Shown in pieces: positions 55,746 through 64,000 of a stretch of DNA of 64,000 nucleotides (position 1 is its first letter; the number at the start of each line of letters is the position of its first letter). Position numbers and translations under genes: made by a program. The notes under the pieces are model-generated. The model was not told the origin of the DNA and did not search any database. It saw only the letters and a list, made by a program, of their open reading frames with translations. Location: assembly GCA_021773215.1 (NCBI GenBank), contig JAJFKM010000025.1, positions 1 through 64,000 of the forward strand, written 5' to 3'. Origin of the DNA: Gammaproteobacteria bacterium (GTDB lineage Bacteria > Pseudomonadota > Gammaproteobacteria > Eutrophobiales > Eutrophobiaceae).

Positions 55746-56361
55746 TGCACTAAATTATTTATTAAAGGTACGCAAAGATGCCGTCGAGCCTTACTTTAAG
55801 GCATTAAAAGAAGGCGGCAAACACCTCGACACCAAGACGCGATCACTTTTGTCGGTCATCACCAAGGTGGATGCACAAACTGAAGGAGGTCTAAAGCAAT
55901 ATCTCGTTCGCGCATTAAAAGAAGGCAATAGTGCGGATGAAATATTAGATGCCATGTTGGTATGCCTACCGACATTGGGTATGAGCAAGATCATTTGGGC
56001 AGTCGATATAATTTTGAAAATGGATATCCCTGATTTTAATCCTGATTTAATCGGAAAAGAAAAACAGTGGCATAAATTAATCGCGGTTAATGAAATAGAA
56101 GAGGGTGTGTCTCGATACGACTATGATGGACGAGCCAGTTTTATTAATAAGACAGGTGATGAATATCAAGTCTACGACAGTCGTTGTCCACACCAGTCGA
56201 CAGATATTCCCCTGGCAGCCCTTGAAGAGACAACATTAACCTGCTCAAGGCACCAGTGGAAATTTAATATTGAAAATGGTGAGTGTATTGAAAACGGAAG
56301 TCGTCCGTTGAATAAGATTGAACACAAGATTGAAGAAGGATTTCTCTATGTCTATTCATAG
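55738..56361 (+). CDS. Rieske [2Fe-2S] protein with N-terminal carboxymuconolactone-decarboxylase-like domain
   Basis: A 207-aa two-domain protein. Residues 1-100 are helical and resemble the CMD/AhpD fold (YFKALKEGGKHLDTKTRSLL, GNSADEILDAMLVCLPTLGM), but lack the AhpD Cys-x2-Cys. Residues about 108-207 are a Rieske ferredoxin domain with CPH and CSRH ligand pairs (SRCPHQSTDIPL and LTCSRHQWKFNI). No signal peptide is present, so it is cytoplasmic. The combination suggests a small redox protein acting on a CMD-type substrate, but no role is known to me. It overlaps the upstream hypothetical gene by 8 bp. Confidence 0.85.
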   Translation: MSDALNYLLKVRKDAVEPYFKALKEGGKHLDTKTRSLLSVITKVDAQTEGGLKQYLVRALKEGNSADEILDAMLVCLPTLGMSKIIWAVDIILKMDIPDFNPDLIGKEKQWHKLIAVNEIEEGVSRYDYDGRASFINKTGDEYQVYDSRCPHQSTDIPLAALEETTLTCSRHQWKFNIENGECIENGSRPLNKIEHKIEEGFLYVYS

Positions 56362-56393
56362 CTACTCATTAAATAATAACCCTTGTAAATAAA

Positions 56394-57020
56394 ATGTCTA
56401 AATTATTATATATAGAAGTATCGCCTAGGAAAGATAGATCCGCTTCAATCGAAGTTGCACAGTTCTTTCTGGAAGCTTATCAAGATGGAAGTACTGATAA
56501 TCAAGTTGAGGTTTTAGATCTATGGGATTTGAATCTGCCAGAATTTAATGGAGATACGATCAATGCAAAATATCGAGTTATGCATGGCGAAGTTCCAAAT
56601 CCAGAAGAAATTGCTGCATGGAAAACGATTACAAAATTTGCTGAACAATTTAAAACTGCGGATCATTACTTGATTAGTACGCCCATGTGGAATTTTTCTA
56701 TTCCATACAAACTTAAGCACTATATAGATATTATTAGCCAACCCGGACTTACATGGAGTTTTACTCCAGAAGAAGGTTACCAAGGCTTAGTAACAGGAAA
56801 GTCTGCTACATTAATTCTAGCGCGTGGCGGTGAATACACTAGTAGTGCTGAAGTTGGTGCTATGGATTTTCAAAGGCCTTATTTAGAAATGATTCTTGGT
56901 TTTATTGGTATTAAAGATATCAAGACAATACTCATCGAGCCGACGCTTATTGATGTTGAGACAAAAGAAAAGTCGATTGCAGCAGGGAAAAAACAAGCAA
57001 TTTCTTACGCTAAAAAATAG
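56394..57020 (+). CDS. azoR: FMN-dependent NADH-azoreductase
   Basis: A flavodoxin-fold quinone/azo reductase of 208 aa. The FMN site is in LYIEVSPRKDRSAS and STPMWNFSIPYKLKHYID, and PGLTWSFTPEEGYQGLVTGK and LILARGGEYTS follow as in AzoR. It reduces quinones by two electrons with NADH in the cytoplasm and can protect against thiol or quinone stress. It is 32 bp after the Rieske gene and may share its transcript. It converges on the transglutaminase gene. Confidence 0.92.
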   Translation: MSKLLYIEVSPRKDRSASIEVAQFFLEAYQDGSTDNQVEVLDLWDLNLPEFNGDTINAKYRVMHGEVPNPEEIAAWKTITKFAEQFKTADHYLISTPMWNFSIPYKLKHYIDIISQPGLTWSFTPEEGYQGLVTGKSATLILARGGEYTSSAEVGAMDFQRPYLEMILGFIGIKDIKTILIEPTLIDVETKEKSIAAGKKQAISYAKK

Positions 57021-57058
57021 GTAGAGTTGGGCAGTGACTGGTTTCAATTCGGGATAGT

Positions 57059-59053
57059 TTATTGCGACAGCGTATTCAATGATGTTTCTAGTAGTTTCTT
57101 ATCCTCTTGCTTGTTACTTTTTGGACTAAAGCGGTAGCGATTATGTAATTTAATTAAATCAGAATATTGTTCTGCTTTTACAGTTGGCAATATTCGGTTT
57201 ATCCAGTTAATCAATGTTTCTCCTGCTTGTCTGTTGTCTACATACTCTTCCAATTCATTTATATGCGGATAAAACGGTGAGTCGAGGCCGAAGCGTTCGA
57301 GCTTAGAGGAATCAATTTTGTCGGCATTATTTTGCTGCACACGCTGTTTTGAATAAAAACGCCATGAAAGATAGGCTGCTAAAGGTATTAATAACCACAA
57401 CATCCAATCCGTATTGGATTTAGTCTCGGACTCTATATCACTGCCTGTCGTTTTGTAGCGCAACCATGACAGAAAATCCATGAGTGGTTCTAGTAATGTA
57501 CTATCTTCTGCTTCTAAGGGTGCCCATTCTGACGGTGTCGTATCCATATTGTGCCATGTGCCATCAATGTAATATTTTAACCAAGCATGAGCATGTCTGG
57601 CACGGACAATATAAGCGCCTTGCCAATTACTATATTCTTGCACTGAGTAACCTATTGTATAGCGGGTTGGTATACCCGCCTCGCGTAACAGCAAGGCAGT
57701 TGCCGTGGCAAAATATTCGCAGTGGCCTTTTTTATCCTTGAAGAGAAATTTTGTCAGGTATTGTTCTTTTGCATAACGTTGGTTCTGACTTATTGAATAA
57801 TAAAAATTATCTTTGAAATAGCGTTCTACCGTATTGATGACTTCAGTGGGTATTTTTGAATAAAGATCTAAATTCTCTGCAATCTGTTCAAAGTCAGGTT
57901 TATAGTTAAGGGATATATTAAGATCTGCAGGTGCAGGGGGCGCATCGACAAAATCATGATCGGAAATACCAAGACGATAGTTGATCCAGCCTTCTCGCGC
58001 CTCAATTCGTGTAGACCCAAAGATGCTGGTTTCTACTTGAATTAAATCCTTTCCCGCGAGTGTGTTGATATTATTAGGGACGGGTATGATGGCGGATTGA
58101 TCCTGAAGATAAATAGATACATCCATAGTGGCTTGGTCGGGTATGGTTTTATTGAGTCGCCATTCATTTTTACCCGGTGTTTTGCTAATGATATCAAGAT
58201 CAATTTTTGGATTACGCCAACTAGCATATTCATAAGTGCTGTATGAAGTCTCACGGAAATATAAGGGTGTTGGCGACTGCTTATCTGCTTTAACTCGGAA
58301 CATTATACGGTCTGATAATTTTAGTCGTCCTAAGGAGCCAATAGATGTCGATGTGCGATGTGGATCAGTACTTTTCCAACCATATTGTTCAAATAACTTG
58401 AGGAAAAATATTTCAGAATGATTTTGTACTTGTTGTAGTCCATTCTGAGCTAAATAAGAAAAGAAACACACAAACATTATTGAGCAAAACCAAGTGATTC
58501 TAGAAAAGTGTTTGGTTCTTTGAGTTAATAACAACCATGCAATAACCAGCACACAAGCTATAAAAAAATAGTCGCTGTATTTGTTGCCTGAACTTGCGGA
58601 TATTAAGCAAATAAAAACATAGGGCATGCCAATATTTGTCGAGTAAAGCAGGTCTGGACCAGCACTTTTACCAATACGGCGGATACTGATAAATAACGCT
58701 GAGGTTTTAATCCCATTTTGAAGACCGTAGTTTTGCACAAGCATCAGCAGTAATAATGCAAAAGGTAGCAACTCGAGTATTTTGTATATGCCCTCAAATG
58801 AATAATTTACGAAGACATAAACGGACATAATGAAAAATATAACGCCACTCAGATCAGCGAGTTGGTTAACGTCTTTGTCAGTAAAATCAATCCGCCATTT
58901 TATAAAGAAGGGTAATTCAAGTAATATGCCTATTATGATGGCATAGAGCATGAATTGAGTCTGCCAACCCCAGACCAGCAAGCTCGCCAAGATTAGTCCG
59001 GGTGGAGCCGGGCTTAATTTGGTCTTAACAGTGTTGTTACTTACGTTTTCCAA
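57059..59053 (-). CDS. TgpA-like membrane transglutaminase (DUF3488 plus transglutaminase domain)
   Basis: A 664-aa inner-membrane protein. The first 200 residues hold about six or seven hydrophobic helices (DUF3488 part). A periplasmic transglutaminase-like domain follows, with the catalytic Cys in KKGHCEYFATATALLLREAGIP (core HCEYFA), the His in RARHAHAWLKYYIDG and the Asp in HNMDTTPSEW. A last helix (WMLWLLIPLAAYLSW) and a cytosolic tail (DUF4129-like) complete it. The start is TTG, overlapping the DUF58 gene end by 13 bp. In Pseudomonas TgpA is essential, but the substrate is not known. Confidence 0.92.
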   Translation of the reverse strand: MENVSNNTVKTKLSPAPPGLILASLLVWGWQTQFMLYAIIIGILLELPFFIKWRIDFTDKDVNQLADLSGVIFFIMSVYVFVNYSFEGIYKILELLPFALLLLMLVQNYGLQNGIKTSALFISIRRIGKSAGPDLLYSTNIGMPYVFICLISASSGNKYSDYFFIACVLVIAWLLLTQRTKHFSRITWFCSIMFVCFFSYLAQNGLQQVQNHSEIFFLKLFEQYGWKSTDPHRTSTSIGSLGRLKLSDRIMFRVKADKQSPTPLYFRETSYSTYEYASWRNPKIDLDIISKTPGKNEWRLNKTIPDQATMDVSIYLQDQSAIIPVPNNINTLAGKDLIQVETSIFGSTRIEAREGWINYRLGISDHDFVDAPPAPADLNISLNYKPDFEQIAENLDLYSKIPTEVINTVERYFKDNFYYSISQNQRYAKEQYLTKFLFKDKKGHCEYFATATALLLREAGIPTRYTIGYSVQEYSNWQGAYIVRARHAHAWLKYYIDGTWHNMDTTPSEWAPLEAEDSTLLEPLMDFLSWLRYKTTGSDIESETKSNTDWMLWLLIPLAAYLSWRFYSKQRVQQNNADKIDSSKLERFGLDSPFYPHINELEEYVDNRQAGETLINWINRILPTVKAEQYSDLIKLHNRYRFSPKSNKQEDKKLLETSLNTLSQ

Positions 59054-60390
59054 AGCGCATCAAGATCCTGTTGTAAGTTGTCATGATGAATCAAATAGAT
59101 ATCATTTTCTTCAATTGCTTCAGTATTCTCTGTATCAGTTAAGTCTTGTAGCAGTAAAAATTTAGCAGGAATATTTAACTTGGATAAAGCTTTGATTAAT
59201 CTTAATCGAGATTCATCCAGATTCAATAGTATGCAAATAAAAGCACTGCATTCACGACTGTATTGTTGGATCATGCTTTCAACTTGGCTGATATTGGATT
59301 CAAAGACAGGTTCAACGCAGGCAAGTACCTCCAGAATATTCTCTGCCCCGGCAAGTCCTCGGCCTGATGTGAAATGATAGGGCGTACTACCGACAAACAT
59401 CAAGTCAAGCAGAGCATCTTGTTCTTTTTGAGCTGTCATAAATGATGCTGCAACAGACACAGCATCTTCAAATAGTAGTTCTGATTTATGTTCGAGGAAG
59501 GTATCGAGGATTAAGCCATAACGTGTGAAATATTCATCTTGATATTCTTTAACGATAGGCTTGTTGAGTTTTGCAAAACTACGCCAATGTATTGATCGAA
59601 TTGGATCGCCGGGATGATAGTCACGCAGGGAAATAAATTCCTGTGAGTCTCCGACAGTCGATGCGTTGCTAACGCCACCATGCTGATAGGTACGTTTGCT
59701 TTGTAGATTCAATCGAGGTGTTTTATAAAGTCTTGGTAATATAAGTAATCTGTCTTTGTTGTTAAGTGTCTTTTGTGCCTGGAATAATCCTAATGGTTCA
59801 GCCTGAGCTAATCTTGTTTTATCAAAATATAAATAACCTCTGCGCAAGGGAGTTAATTCTATTGTTGTTTCGAGCTCACTTTTTTCAGAAATATAATCAA
59901 CAGCAACAGGCTTTATTGAACCGCCACGTAGTTTTTGCATTATGTTAACAAGACGTGGATAGCCAATGAAACGATCAATACGATTTCTCTTTTTATCAAG
60001 CGGATCTTTTGTCTTGGAGAAGATGTCTAGACTGGGGAACTGACTTTTCAACTCATCGATAAGGACAAGTCCTCTTTTAGCAGTTTTATTTTCATTACGG
60101 ATGACACAGTAATAATTGAGTGGGATACCGACGCTGCCATAATCTGGTAATTTTCTTACGATAGAAAATCGCCCACGAAAGAATAGTGAAAAAAATATAG
60201 CGGTCAACAGTAATACTGATGTAATTGAAAATATCTGAAATGAAAGCGTGTTACGTGTGTCAAAACCAAACACCCCCGCTATGGGTGTGATTAATAATAT
60301 CAGCGTCCCTGTCGAGGTGAAGCGTTGACGCATCCATTGGCTAAGGCGATAAACCAACTTGAAATTAGCAAAGATAAGTCTACGCAGCAT
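59041..60390 (-). CDS. DUF58-domain protein (MoxR-associated)
   Basis: A 449-aa protein with two hydrophobic N-terminal segments (TLILLITPIAGVFGF and ITSVLLLTAIFFSLFF). The soluble part has the DUF58 core EFISLRDYHPGDPIRSIHWR, which resembles a von Willebrand A-type fold and follows the LRRGYLYFDKTRLAQAEPLG beta domain. Such proteins are always near MoxR ATPases and probably form a membrane-linked chaperone system with them. It lies 22 bp after moxR and overlaps the transglutaminase gene by 13 bp. Confidence 0.92.
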   Translation of the reverse strand: MLRRLIFANFKLVYRLSQWMRQRFTSTGTLILLITPIAGVFGFDTRNTLSFQIFSITSVLLLTAIFFSLFFRGRFSIVRKLPDYGSVGIPLNYYCVIRNENKTAKRGLVLIDELKSQFPSLDIFSKTKDPLDKKRNRIDRFIGYPRLVNIMQKLRGGSIKPVAVDYISEKSELETTIELTPLRRGYLYFDKTRLAQAEPLGLFQAQKTLNNKDRLLILPRLYKTPRLNLQSKRTYQHGGVSNASTVGDSQEFISLRDYHPGDPIRSIHWRSFAKLNKPIVKEYQDEYFTRYGLILDTFLEHKSELLFEDAVSVAASFMTAQKEQDALLDLMFVGSTPYHFTSGRGLAGAENILEVLACVEPVFESNISQVESMIQQYSRECSAFICILLNLDESRLRLIKALSKLNIPAKFLLLQDLTDTENTEAIEENDIYLIHHDNLQQDLDALWKT

Positions 60391-60412
60391 ATCTAACGAC
60401 TATATTGAGTTA

Positions 60413-61345
60413 TTAAACCGGAACAGGCGTTTTTGATAAAATGACATCAATAATCTGATCACTACTATTACCTGAGAAGCGGCTTTGTGAATTCATCATC
60501 AAACGATGCGAGATAACGGGTATGGCTATCTCCTGTACATGATCGGGACTGACATAGTCCATGCCATCGAATAGCGCTAAGGCTTGAGCTGATTTCATCA
60601 TCGATAAGGAGGCCCTTGGGCTAGCGCCATTTAAAATGCCTTCGGTTTCACGAGTCGCACGAATGAGTTCAACCATGTAATGTTTAATCTCATCGCTGAC
60701 ATTAATATGTGTCACGGCTTCTTTAAGCTTGATGACATCCCCTTTGTCTATGCAGGCCGTCAAAGAATCAAGTGGATGAGAGCTGTTTTGTTTATCCAGT
60801 ATCGAGACTTCTTCATCTTTAGAGACATAGCCCAGGCTAAAGCGCATCGCAAAGCGATCCATCTGTGCCTCTGGAAGCGGGTAGGTGCCGTGATACTCCA
60901 CCGGGTTTTGCGTCGCGATGACAAAAAACAGATCGTCCAATTGATAATTATTTCGTTCAATACTGACCTGGCGTTCACCCATGGCCTCTAACAACGCAGA
61001 TTGCGTCCGTGGCGAAGCACGATTGATTTCATCGGCTAATAAAATATTGCTAAAGATAGGTCCGGGATGAAACTCAAAATCCTGATCACGTTGATTGAAT
61101 ATCGAGACGCCCAGGATATCCGTGGGTAAGAGATCCGGTGTAAATTGAATGCGCTGAAACTCAACATCAATCGATTTAGCCAATGCCTTAGCGAGCGTGG
61201 TCTTACCGGTGCCCGGTACGTCTTCAAGCAAGACATGGCCGTCACTGAAAAATGCGGCAAGCAGTTTACGAATAGCAGGAGACTGCCCTTGAATTACTTT
61301 TTCAATATTAGCGAAAAGATTTTGATATATTTCAATGTCTGACAT
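60413..61345 (-). CDS. MoxR-family AAA+ ATPase
   Basis: A 310-aa ATPase of the MoxR family. Walker A is LEDVPGTGKTTLAKALA and Walker B ILLADEINRASPRTQSALLE. Further family stretches are FFVIATQNPVEYHGTYPLPE (ATQNPVE core), AQMDRFAMRF and GASPRASLSM. These proteins act as chaperones in metal insertion or complex assembly. It leads the MoxR-DUF58-transglutaminase operon and is divergent from the nitroreductase gene, with only 68 bp between starts. Confidence 0.95.
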   Translation of the reverse strand: MSDIEIYQNLFANIEKVIQGQSPAIRKLLAAFFSDGHVLLEDVPGTGKTTLAKALAKSIDVEFQRIQFTPDLLPTDILGVSIFNQRDQDFEFHPGPIFSNILLADEINRASPRTQSALLEAMGERQVSIERNNYQLDDLFFVIATQNPVEYHGTYPLPEAQMDRFAMRFSLGYVSKDEEVSILDKQNSSHPLDSLTACIDKGDVIKLKEAVTHINVSDEIKHYMVELIRATRETEGILNGASPRASLSMMKSAQALALFDGMDYVSPDHVQEIAIPVISHRLMMNSQSRFSGNSSDQIIDVILSKTPVPV

Positions 61346-61413
61346 GATGATTGATTTAGTATGATTGAGCGCATTATTATTCCTAGCGTATCAAAACAAA
61401 GGTGGTATAACAC

Positions 61414-62025
61414 ATGTTTAATAAAGAAATTGAGACAAAAGCAACAATTAATGAACTGATCGCTTCGCGCTGGAGCGGCCGCGCCTATGATTCTGAAAAA
61501 ATGCTATCGCGCGAACAGATTATTTCATTAGTTGAAGCGGCACGCTGGGCGCCATCTTGTTTCGGTGATCAGCCCTGGCGCTTTATTGTCTTCGACAAGG
61601 CGACTAATCAATCAGGATGGGAAAAAGCCTTGGCGTGTCTGGCAGAGGGCAATCAAAGCTGGGCAAAAGATGCACCTTTGTTACTAATAGCCTGTGCCGA
61701 CTCTGTATTCTCACAAAATGGCAAGCCCAACCGTTGGGGACAATACGATACCGGTGCAGCTGCATTGAATTTAAGTCTACAGGCAGCGGCGTTAGGTTTG
61801 ATGGTACATCAAATGGGCGGCTTTGATGCAGATAAAACACGAAGCGAATTTTCTATACCAGAACAATATACCCCCATGGCCATGATGACTGTCGGCTATC
61901 AATTAGCCGAAGATTCAATACCTGAAGACATAAAAGAACGCGAGTACAATGCACGCGCACGAAACACGCTGGATGAAAATTTCTTTGAAGGCGAGTGGGG
62001 TGAACCCATCTCTGAAAAGCTATAA
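61414..62025 (+). CDS. Nitroreductase-family FMN oxidoreductase
   Basis: A 203-aa member of the nitroreductase superfamily: SRWSGRAYDSEKMLSREQII at the start, ARWAPSCFGDQPWRFIVFDK for FMN binding, and LSLQAAALGLMVHQMGGFDA later. It is only distantly similar to the nitroreductase at 22818. The substrate is unknown. It is transcribed away from moxR and lies 47 bp before the MATE transporter gene, with which it may be co-transcribed. Confidence 0.9.
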   Translation: MFNKEIETKATINELIASRWSGRAYDSEKMLSREQIISLVEAARWAPSCFGDQPWRFIVFDKATNQSGWEKALACLAEGNQSWAKDAPLLLIACADSVFSQNGKPNRWGQYDTGAAALNLSLQAAALGLMVHQMGGFDADKTRSEFSIPEQYTPMAMMTVGYQLAEDSIPEDIKEREYNARARNTLDENFFEGEWGEPISEKL

Positions 62026-62072
62026 ACAGTTTTAATGCAGACCATTTTTTCTAAACCCGAATCTCTCGTTCT

Positions 62073-63389
62073 ATGATTAAAGATAATCAGCATCGCGCCT
62101 TTTGGTTACTCGCTGGCCCAATGATTATTGCCAATGTCAGCATGGCCTTATTAGGTCTGGTTGATACAGCTGTGATTGGTCATTTAGACAGTGCCGTTTA
62201 TTTAGGTGGTGTTGCGGTAGGTTCGGTTATCTTCGACTTTCTTTATTGGGGCATGGGCTTCCTACGCATGGGCACGACAGGGATTGTTGCTCAAGCACAC
62301 GGTAAAGAAGACGCCACAGAGATAAGAACGCTATTAGTACAATCGATCCTAGTTGGATTATCGATAGCAATATTCTTTCTACTCTTTCAAAACCCCATTA
62401 TTAATTTTGGCATAACCTTACTCAAAGGTAGTGCCGATGTAAAACACTATGCTGAGGTGTATTGCCGTTGGATGATCTGGGGCGCACCGGCCTTGATGAT
62501 CTTGTTTTCAGTCAACGGCTGGTTGTTAGGCATGCAAAATGCGATGGCCAGTTTAAGGTTGGGCATAACAGTCAATGTAATCAATATTGTTTTAGACATC
62601 GTGTTTGTTGTGTACATGGATATGGATGTGCGCGGTGTGGCATTAGCCACCGTCATTGCACAATACGCAGGCGTACTCTATGCCTTCTTTATTGTGAGGA
62701 AACAATTAAAAGGCCAAGCAGGAAAATGGGTAATTGCAGAAATCTTGCATCTCGAAAAGATGAAGAATTTTATGCGTTTAAACAATGATATTTTTATCCG
62801 CACCATCTGCTTAATACTGGTCTTTGCATTTTTTACCCGTGAAGGCGCCACGCATGGCGACTTAACCCTCGCAGCAAACTCTATCTTAATGAAATTTTAT
62901 TTACTCATGGCCTTAGCGTTAGACGGTTTTAACCACGCTGCTGAAGCCTTGGTCGGCAAAGCCGTCGGCGCAAAGAGTAAAGACCTCTTTAATAAAGCCG
63001 TATCACTGGCTTTGAAATGGTCATTGGCCTTTGGTTTAGCCTTCACTGTATTTTATTGGTTAGCCGGTGAGCCATTAATCAATTTATTAACCGATATAAC
63101 GTCAGTACGCGAAATCGCATTAGTCTATTTGCCGTGGATGATAGTCCTGCCGTTAATCTCAGTTTGGTGTTTTCTACTCGATGGCATCTTCATCGGTGCA
63201 ACGCGCGGCCCAGAGATGCGTAATGCCATGTTGATCTGCACCTTCGTTTTCTTTTTGCCCATCTGGTATGTGTTTCAGTTCTTGGAGAACCATGGGCTGT
63301 GGTTGGCGTTTACTGTATTCATAGCCGTACGTGGTGTGGTGTTAGGTGTTTATTACTATCGCGTTGAGCGTAGGGAAGGGTTTGTTTAA
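62073..63389 (+). CDS. MATE-family efflux transporter (DinF-like)
   Basis: A 438-aa inner-membrane transporter with twelve hydrophobic segments. The MATE features are LAGPMIIANVSMALLGLVDT at the start, FDFLYWGMGFLRMGTTGIVA, and LALDGFNHAAEALVGKAVGA at the start of the second half. The sequence is closest to the DinF group. It probably exports cationic or toxic compounds with Na+ or H+ exchange; the substrate is unknown. It converges on the partial gene at the right edge. Confidence 0.92.
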   Translation: MIKDNQHRAFWLLAGPMIIANVSMALLGLVDTAVIGHLDSAVYLGGVAVGSVIFDFLYWGMGFLRMGTTGIVAQAHGKEDATEIRTLLVQSILVGLSIAIFFLLFQNPIINFGITLLKGSADVKHYAEVYCRWMIWGAPALMILFSVNGWLLGMQNAMASLRLGITVNVINIVLDIVFVVYMDMDVRGVALATVIAQYAGVLYAFFIVRKQLKGQAGKWVIAEILHLEKMKNFMRLNNDIFIRTICLILVFAFFTREGATHGDLTLAANSILMKFYLLMALALDGFNHAAEALVGKAVGAKSKDLFNKAVSLALKWSLAFGLAFTVFYWLAGEPLINLLTDITSVREIALVYLPWMIVLPLISVWCFLLDGIFIGATRGPEMRNAMLICTFVFFLPIWYVFQFLENHGLWLAFTVFIAVRGVVLGVYYYRVERREGFV

Positions 63390-63451
63390 TAAGACTTACT
63401 TGATATCTTTGATATTTAGTCACTATATTTATCAGGACAAGCCTACAAGTT

Positions 63452-64000
63452 TTAAATTGTTTTAATATCTTCCAATAAAATAACTTCACAAGAACGAGCT
63501 CCGGTATCTTCGCGAGTCATTGAGCTGGTCCATTTCCAACCATTCTCGCCATCGATGTGAACTAGATATCCCATCAACTTCACAGTATCGCCGGACTGTA
63601 TTAATTTCAGTTTTGCTTCAACCTCACTATTGCTGGGGATGAAGTGCATGTTTGCGCTATTTGTTTCAATGTCTCGTCTTGGGATAGGGAATTCATCTGT
63701 GCGCCAGTGATACCAGCGATTAGATTGTGTGATAGTCAATTTGTCTAGCGTATCCGGGTTTGCCATTGGCCCCCAGCCTAGTGCTAGATCTACAGGCGAA
63801 AGTGCGGACTCGCGATCATGTCGATATCGTTCTGCACCAAGCACTCGACCAACCAGTTGAAAGTTGGCCAACGGTGTTATTTTGAATTTATCAAACTGGA
63901 ATGATTGTTTAGATTTATTAATGTCTTTTTGTAGTGGTGATTTTTTAATAGATAAAGAAGAAGCATATTCAATGGGAAAGGACTCTGAGATATTTGAATC
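63452..64000 (-). CDS. Conserved hypothetical protein, C-terminal part (5' end outside window)
   Basis: The minus-strand frame is open through the right edge of the window, so the start is missing. The visible 182 residues read from SESFPIEYASSLSIKKS into ITPLANFQLVGRVLGAERY, DLALGWGPMANPDTLD and CEVILLEDIKTI. The pattern resembles a widespread uncharacterised protein family with ARVL and SPxDLALGWG segments. I know no function. A TTG codon at 63871 could look like a start, but conserved sequence continues upstream of it, so it is not one. Confidence 0.75.
   Translation of the reverse strand, partial: DSNISESFPIEYASSLSIKKSPLQKDINKSKQSFQFDKFKITPLANFQLVGRVLGAERYRHDRESALSPVDLALGWGPMANPDTLDKLTITQSNRWYHWRTDEFPIPRRDIETNSANMHFIPSNSEVEAKLKLIQSGDTVKLMGYLVHIDGENGWKWTSSMTREDTGARSCEVILLEDIKTI

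Overview
This is a bacterial chromosomal window of moderate-to-low GC, densely coding, and most consistent with a gammaproteobacterium. The evidence is the Gram-negative porin, HrpA, AmpG, ETF-quinone oxidoreductase, PQQ genes and a bacterial molybdenum-cofactor set. The gene content suggests an aerobic heterotroph that oxidises alcohols and short or branched acyl-CoAs. It may have C1 capacity, because a small tetrahydromethanopterin/methanofuran-type biosynthesis operon lies beside the PQQ operon. I cannot name the genus from sequence alone. No rRNA, tRNA, IS element, prophage or CRISPR array was recognised.

Layout. 1-3.7 kb: the 3' part of an AcoR-type sigma-54 activator, then a SoxYZ-like carrier and an exported metallo-hydrolase of the kind found beside PQQ dehydrogenases. 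3.8-8.8 kb (+): a CoA-thioester cluster (SDR, two crotonases, acyl-CoA ligase, DUF2889 protein). 22.5-8.8 kb (-): a long co-directional block with a TetR regulator carrying its own operator, an acyl-CoA synthetase, a DUF1289 protein, fused isobutyryl-CoA mutase IcmF, a leaderless B12-binding protein, acyl-CoA dehydrogenase, EtfB, EtfA, ETF-QO, 3-hydroxybutyryl-CoA dehydrogenase and a crotonase. Together these describe isobutyryl-CoA/butyryl-CoA oxidation to acetoacetyl-CoA, with electrons passed to quinone.

22.8-29.6 kb: a nitroreductase, a short family III CoA-transferase, a porin behind a long AT-rich region holding a G10 tract, two uncharacterised membrane or exported proteins, prolyl aminopeptidase and FolP. 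29.6-32.9 kb (-): pqqABCDE, including the 24-codon pqqA and a strong hairpin between pqqA and pqqB. 33.1-36.3 kb (+): four overlapping genes (archaeal-type DHPS-like protein, DUF447, MfnB, pterin carbinolamine dehydratase). 36.8-44.9 kb: molybdenum-cofactor genes (moaC, moaD-moaE, moeA, mobB, mobA, fdhD, moaA) interrupted by lhgO and an orphan ParA. PQQ, pterin C1 carrier, Moco and FdhD together fit alcohol oxidation followed by formaldehyde/formate oxidation. This is inference: no alcohol or formate dehydrogenase structural gene lies in the window.

45-64 kb: housekeeping and less-known genes. These are a CYTH protein, AmpG, a Tyr/Asn-rich secreted protein, a SelW-like protein, a PP2C phosphatase fused through a membrane segment to a formylglycine-enzyme-like domain, HrpA, a CPA2 antiporter with a Rieske fusion protein, AzoR, the MoxR-DUF58-transglutaminase trio, a nitroreductase, a MATE transporter and a truncated conserved hypothetical gene at the right edge.
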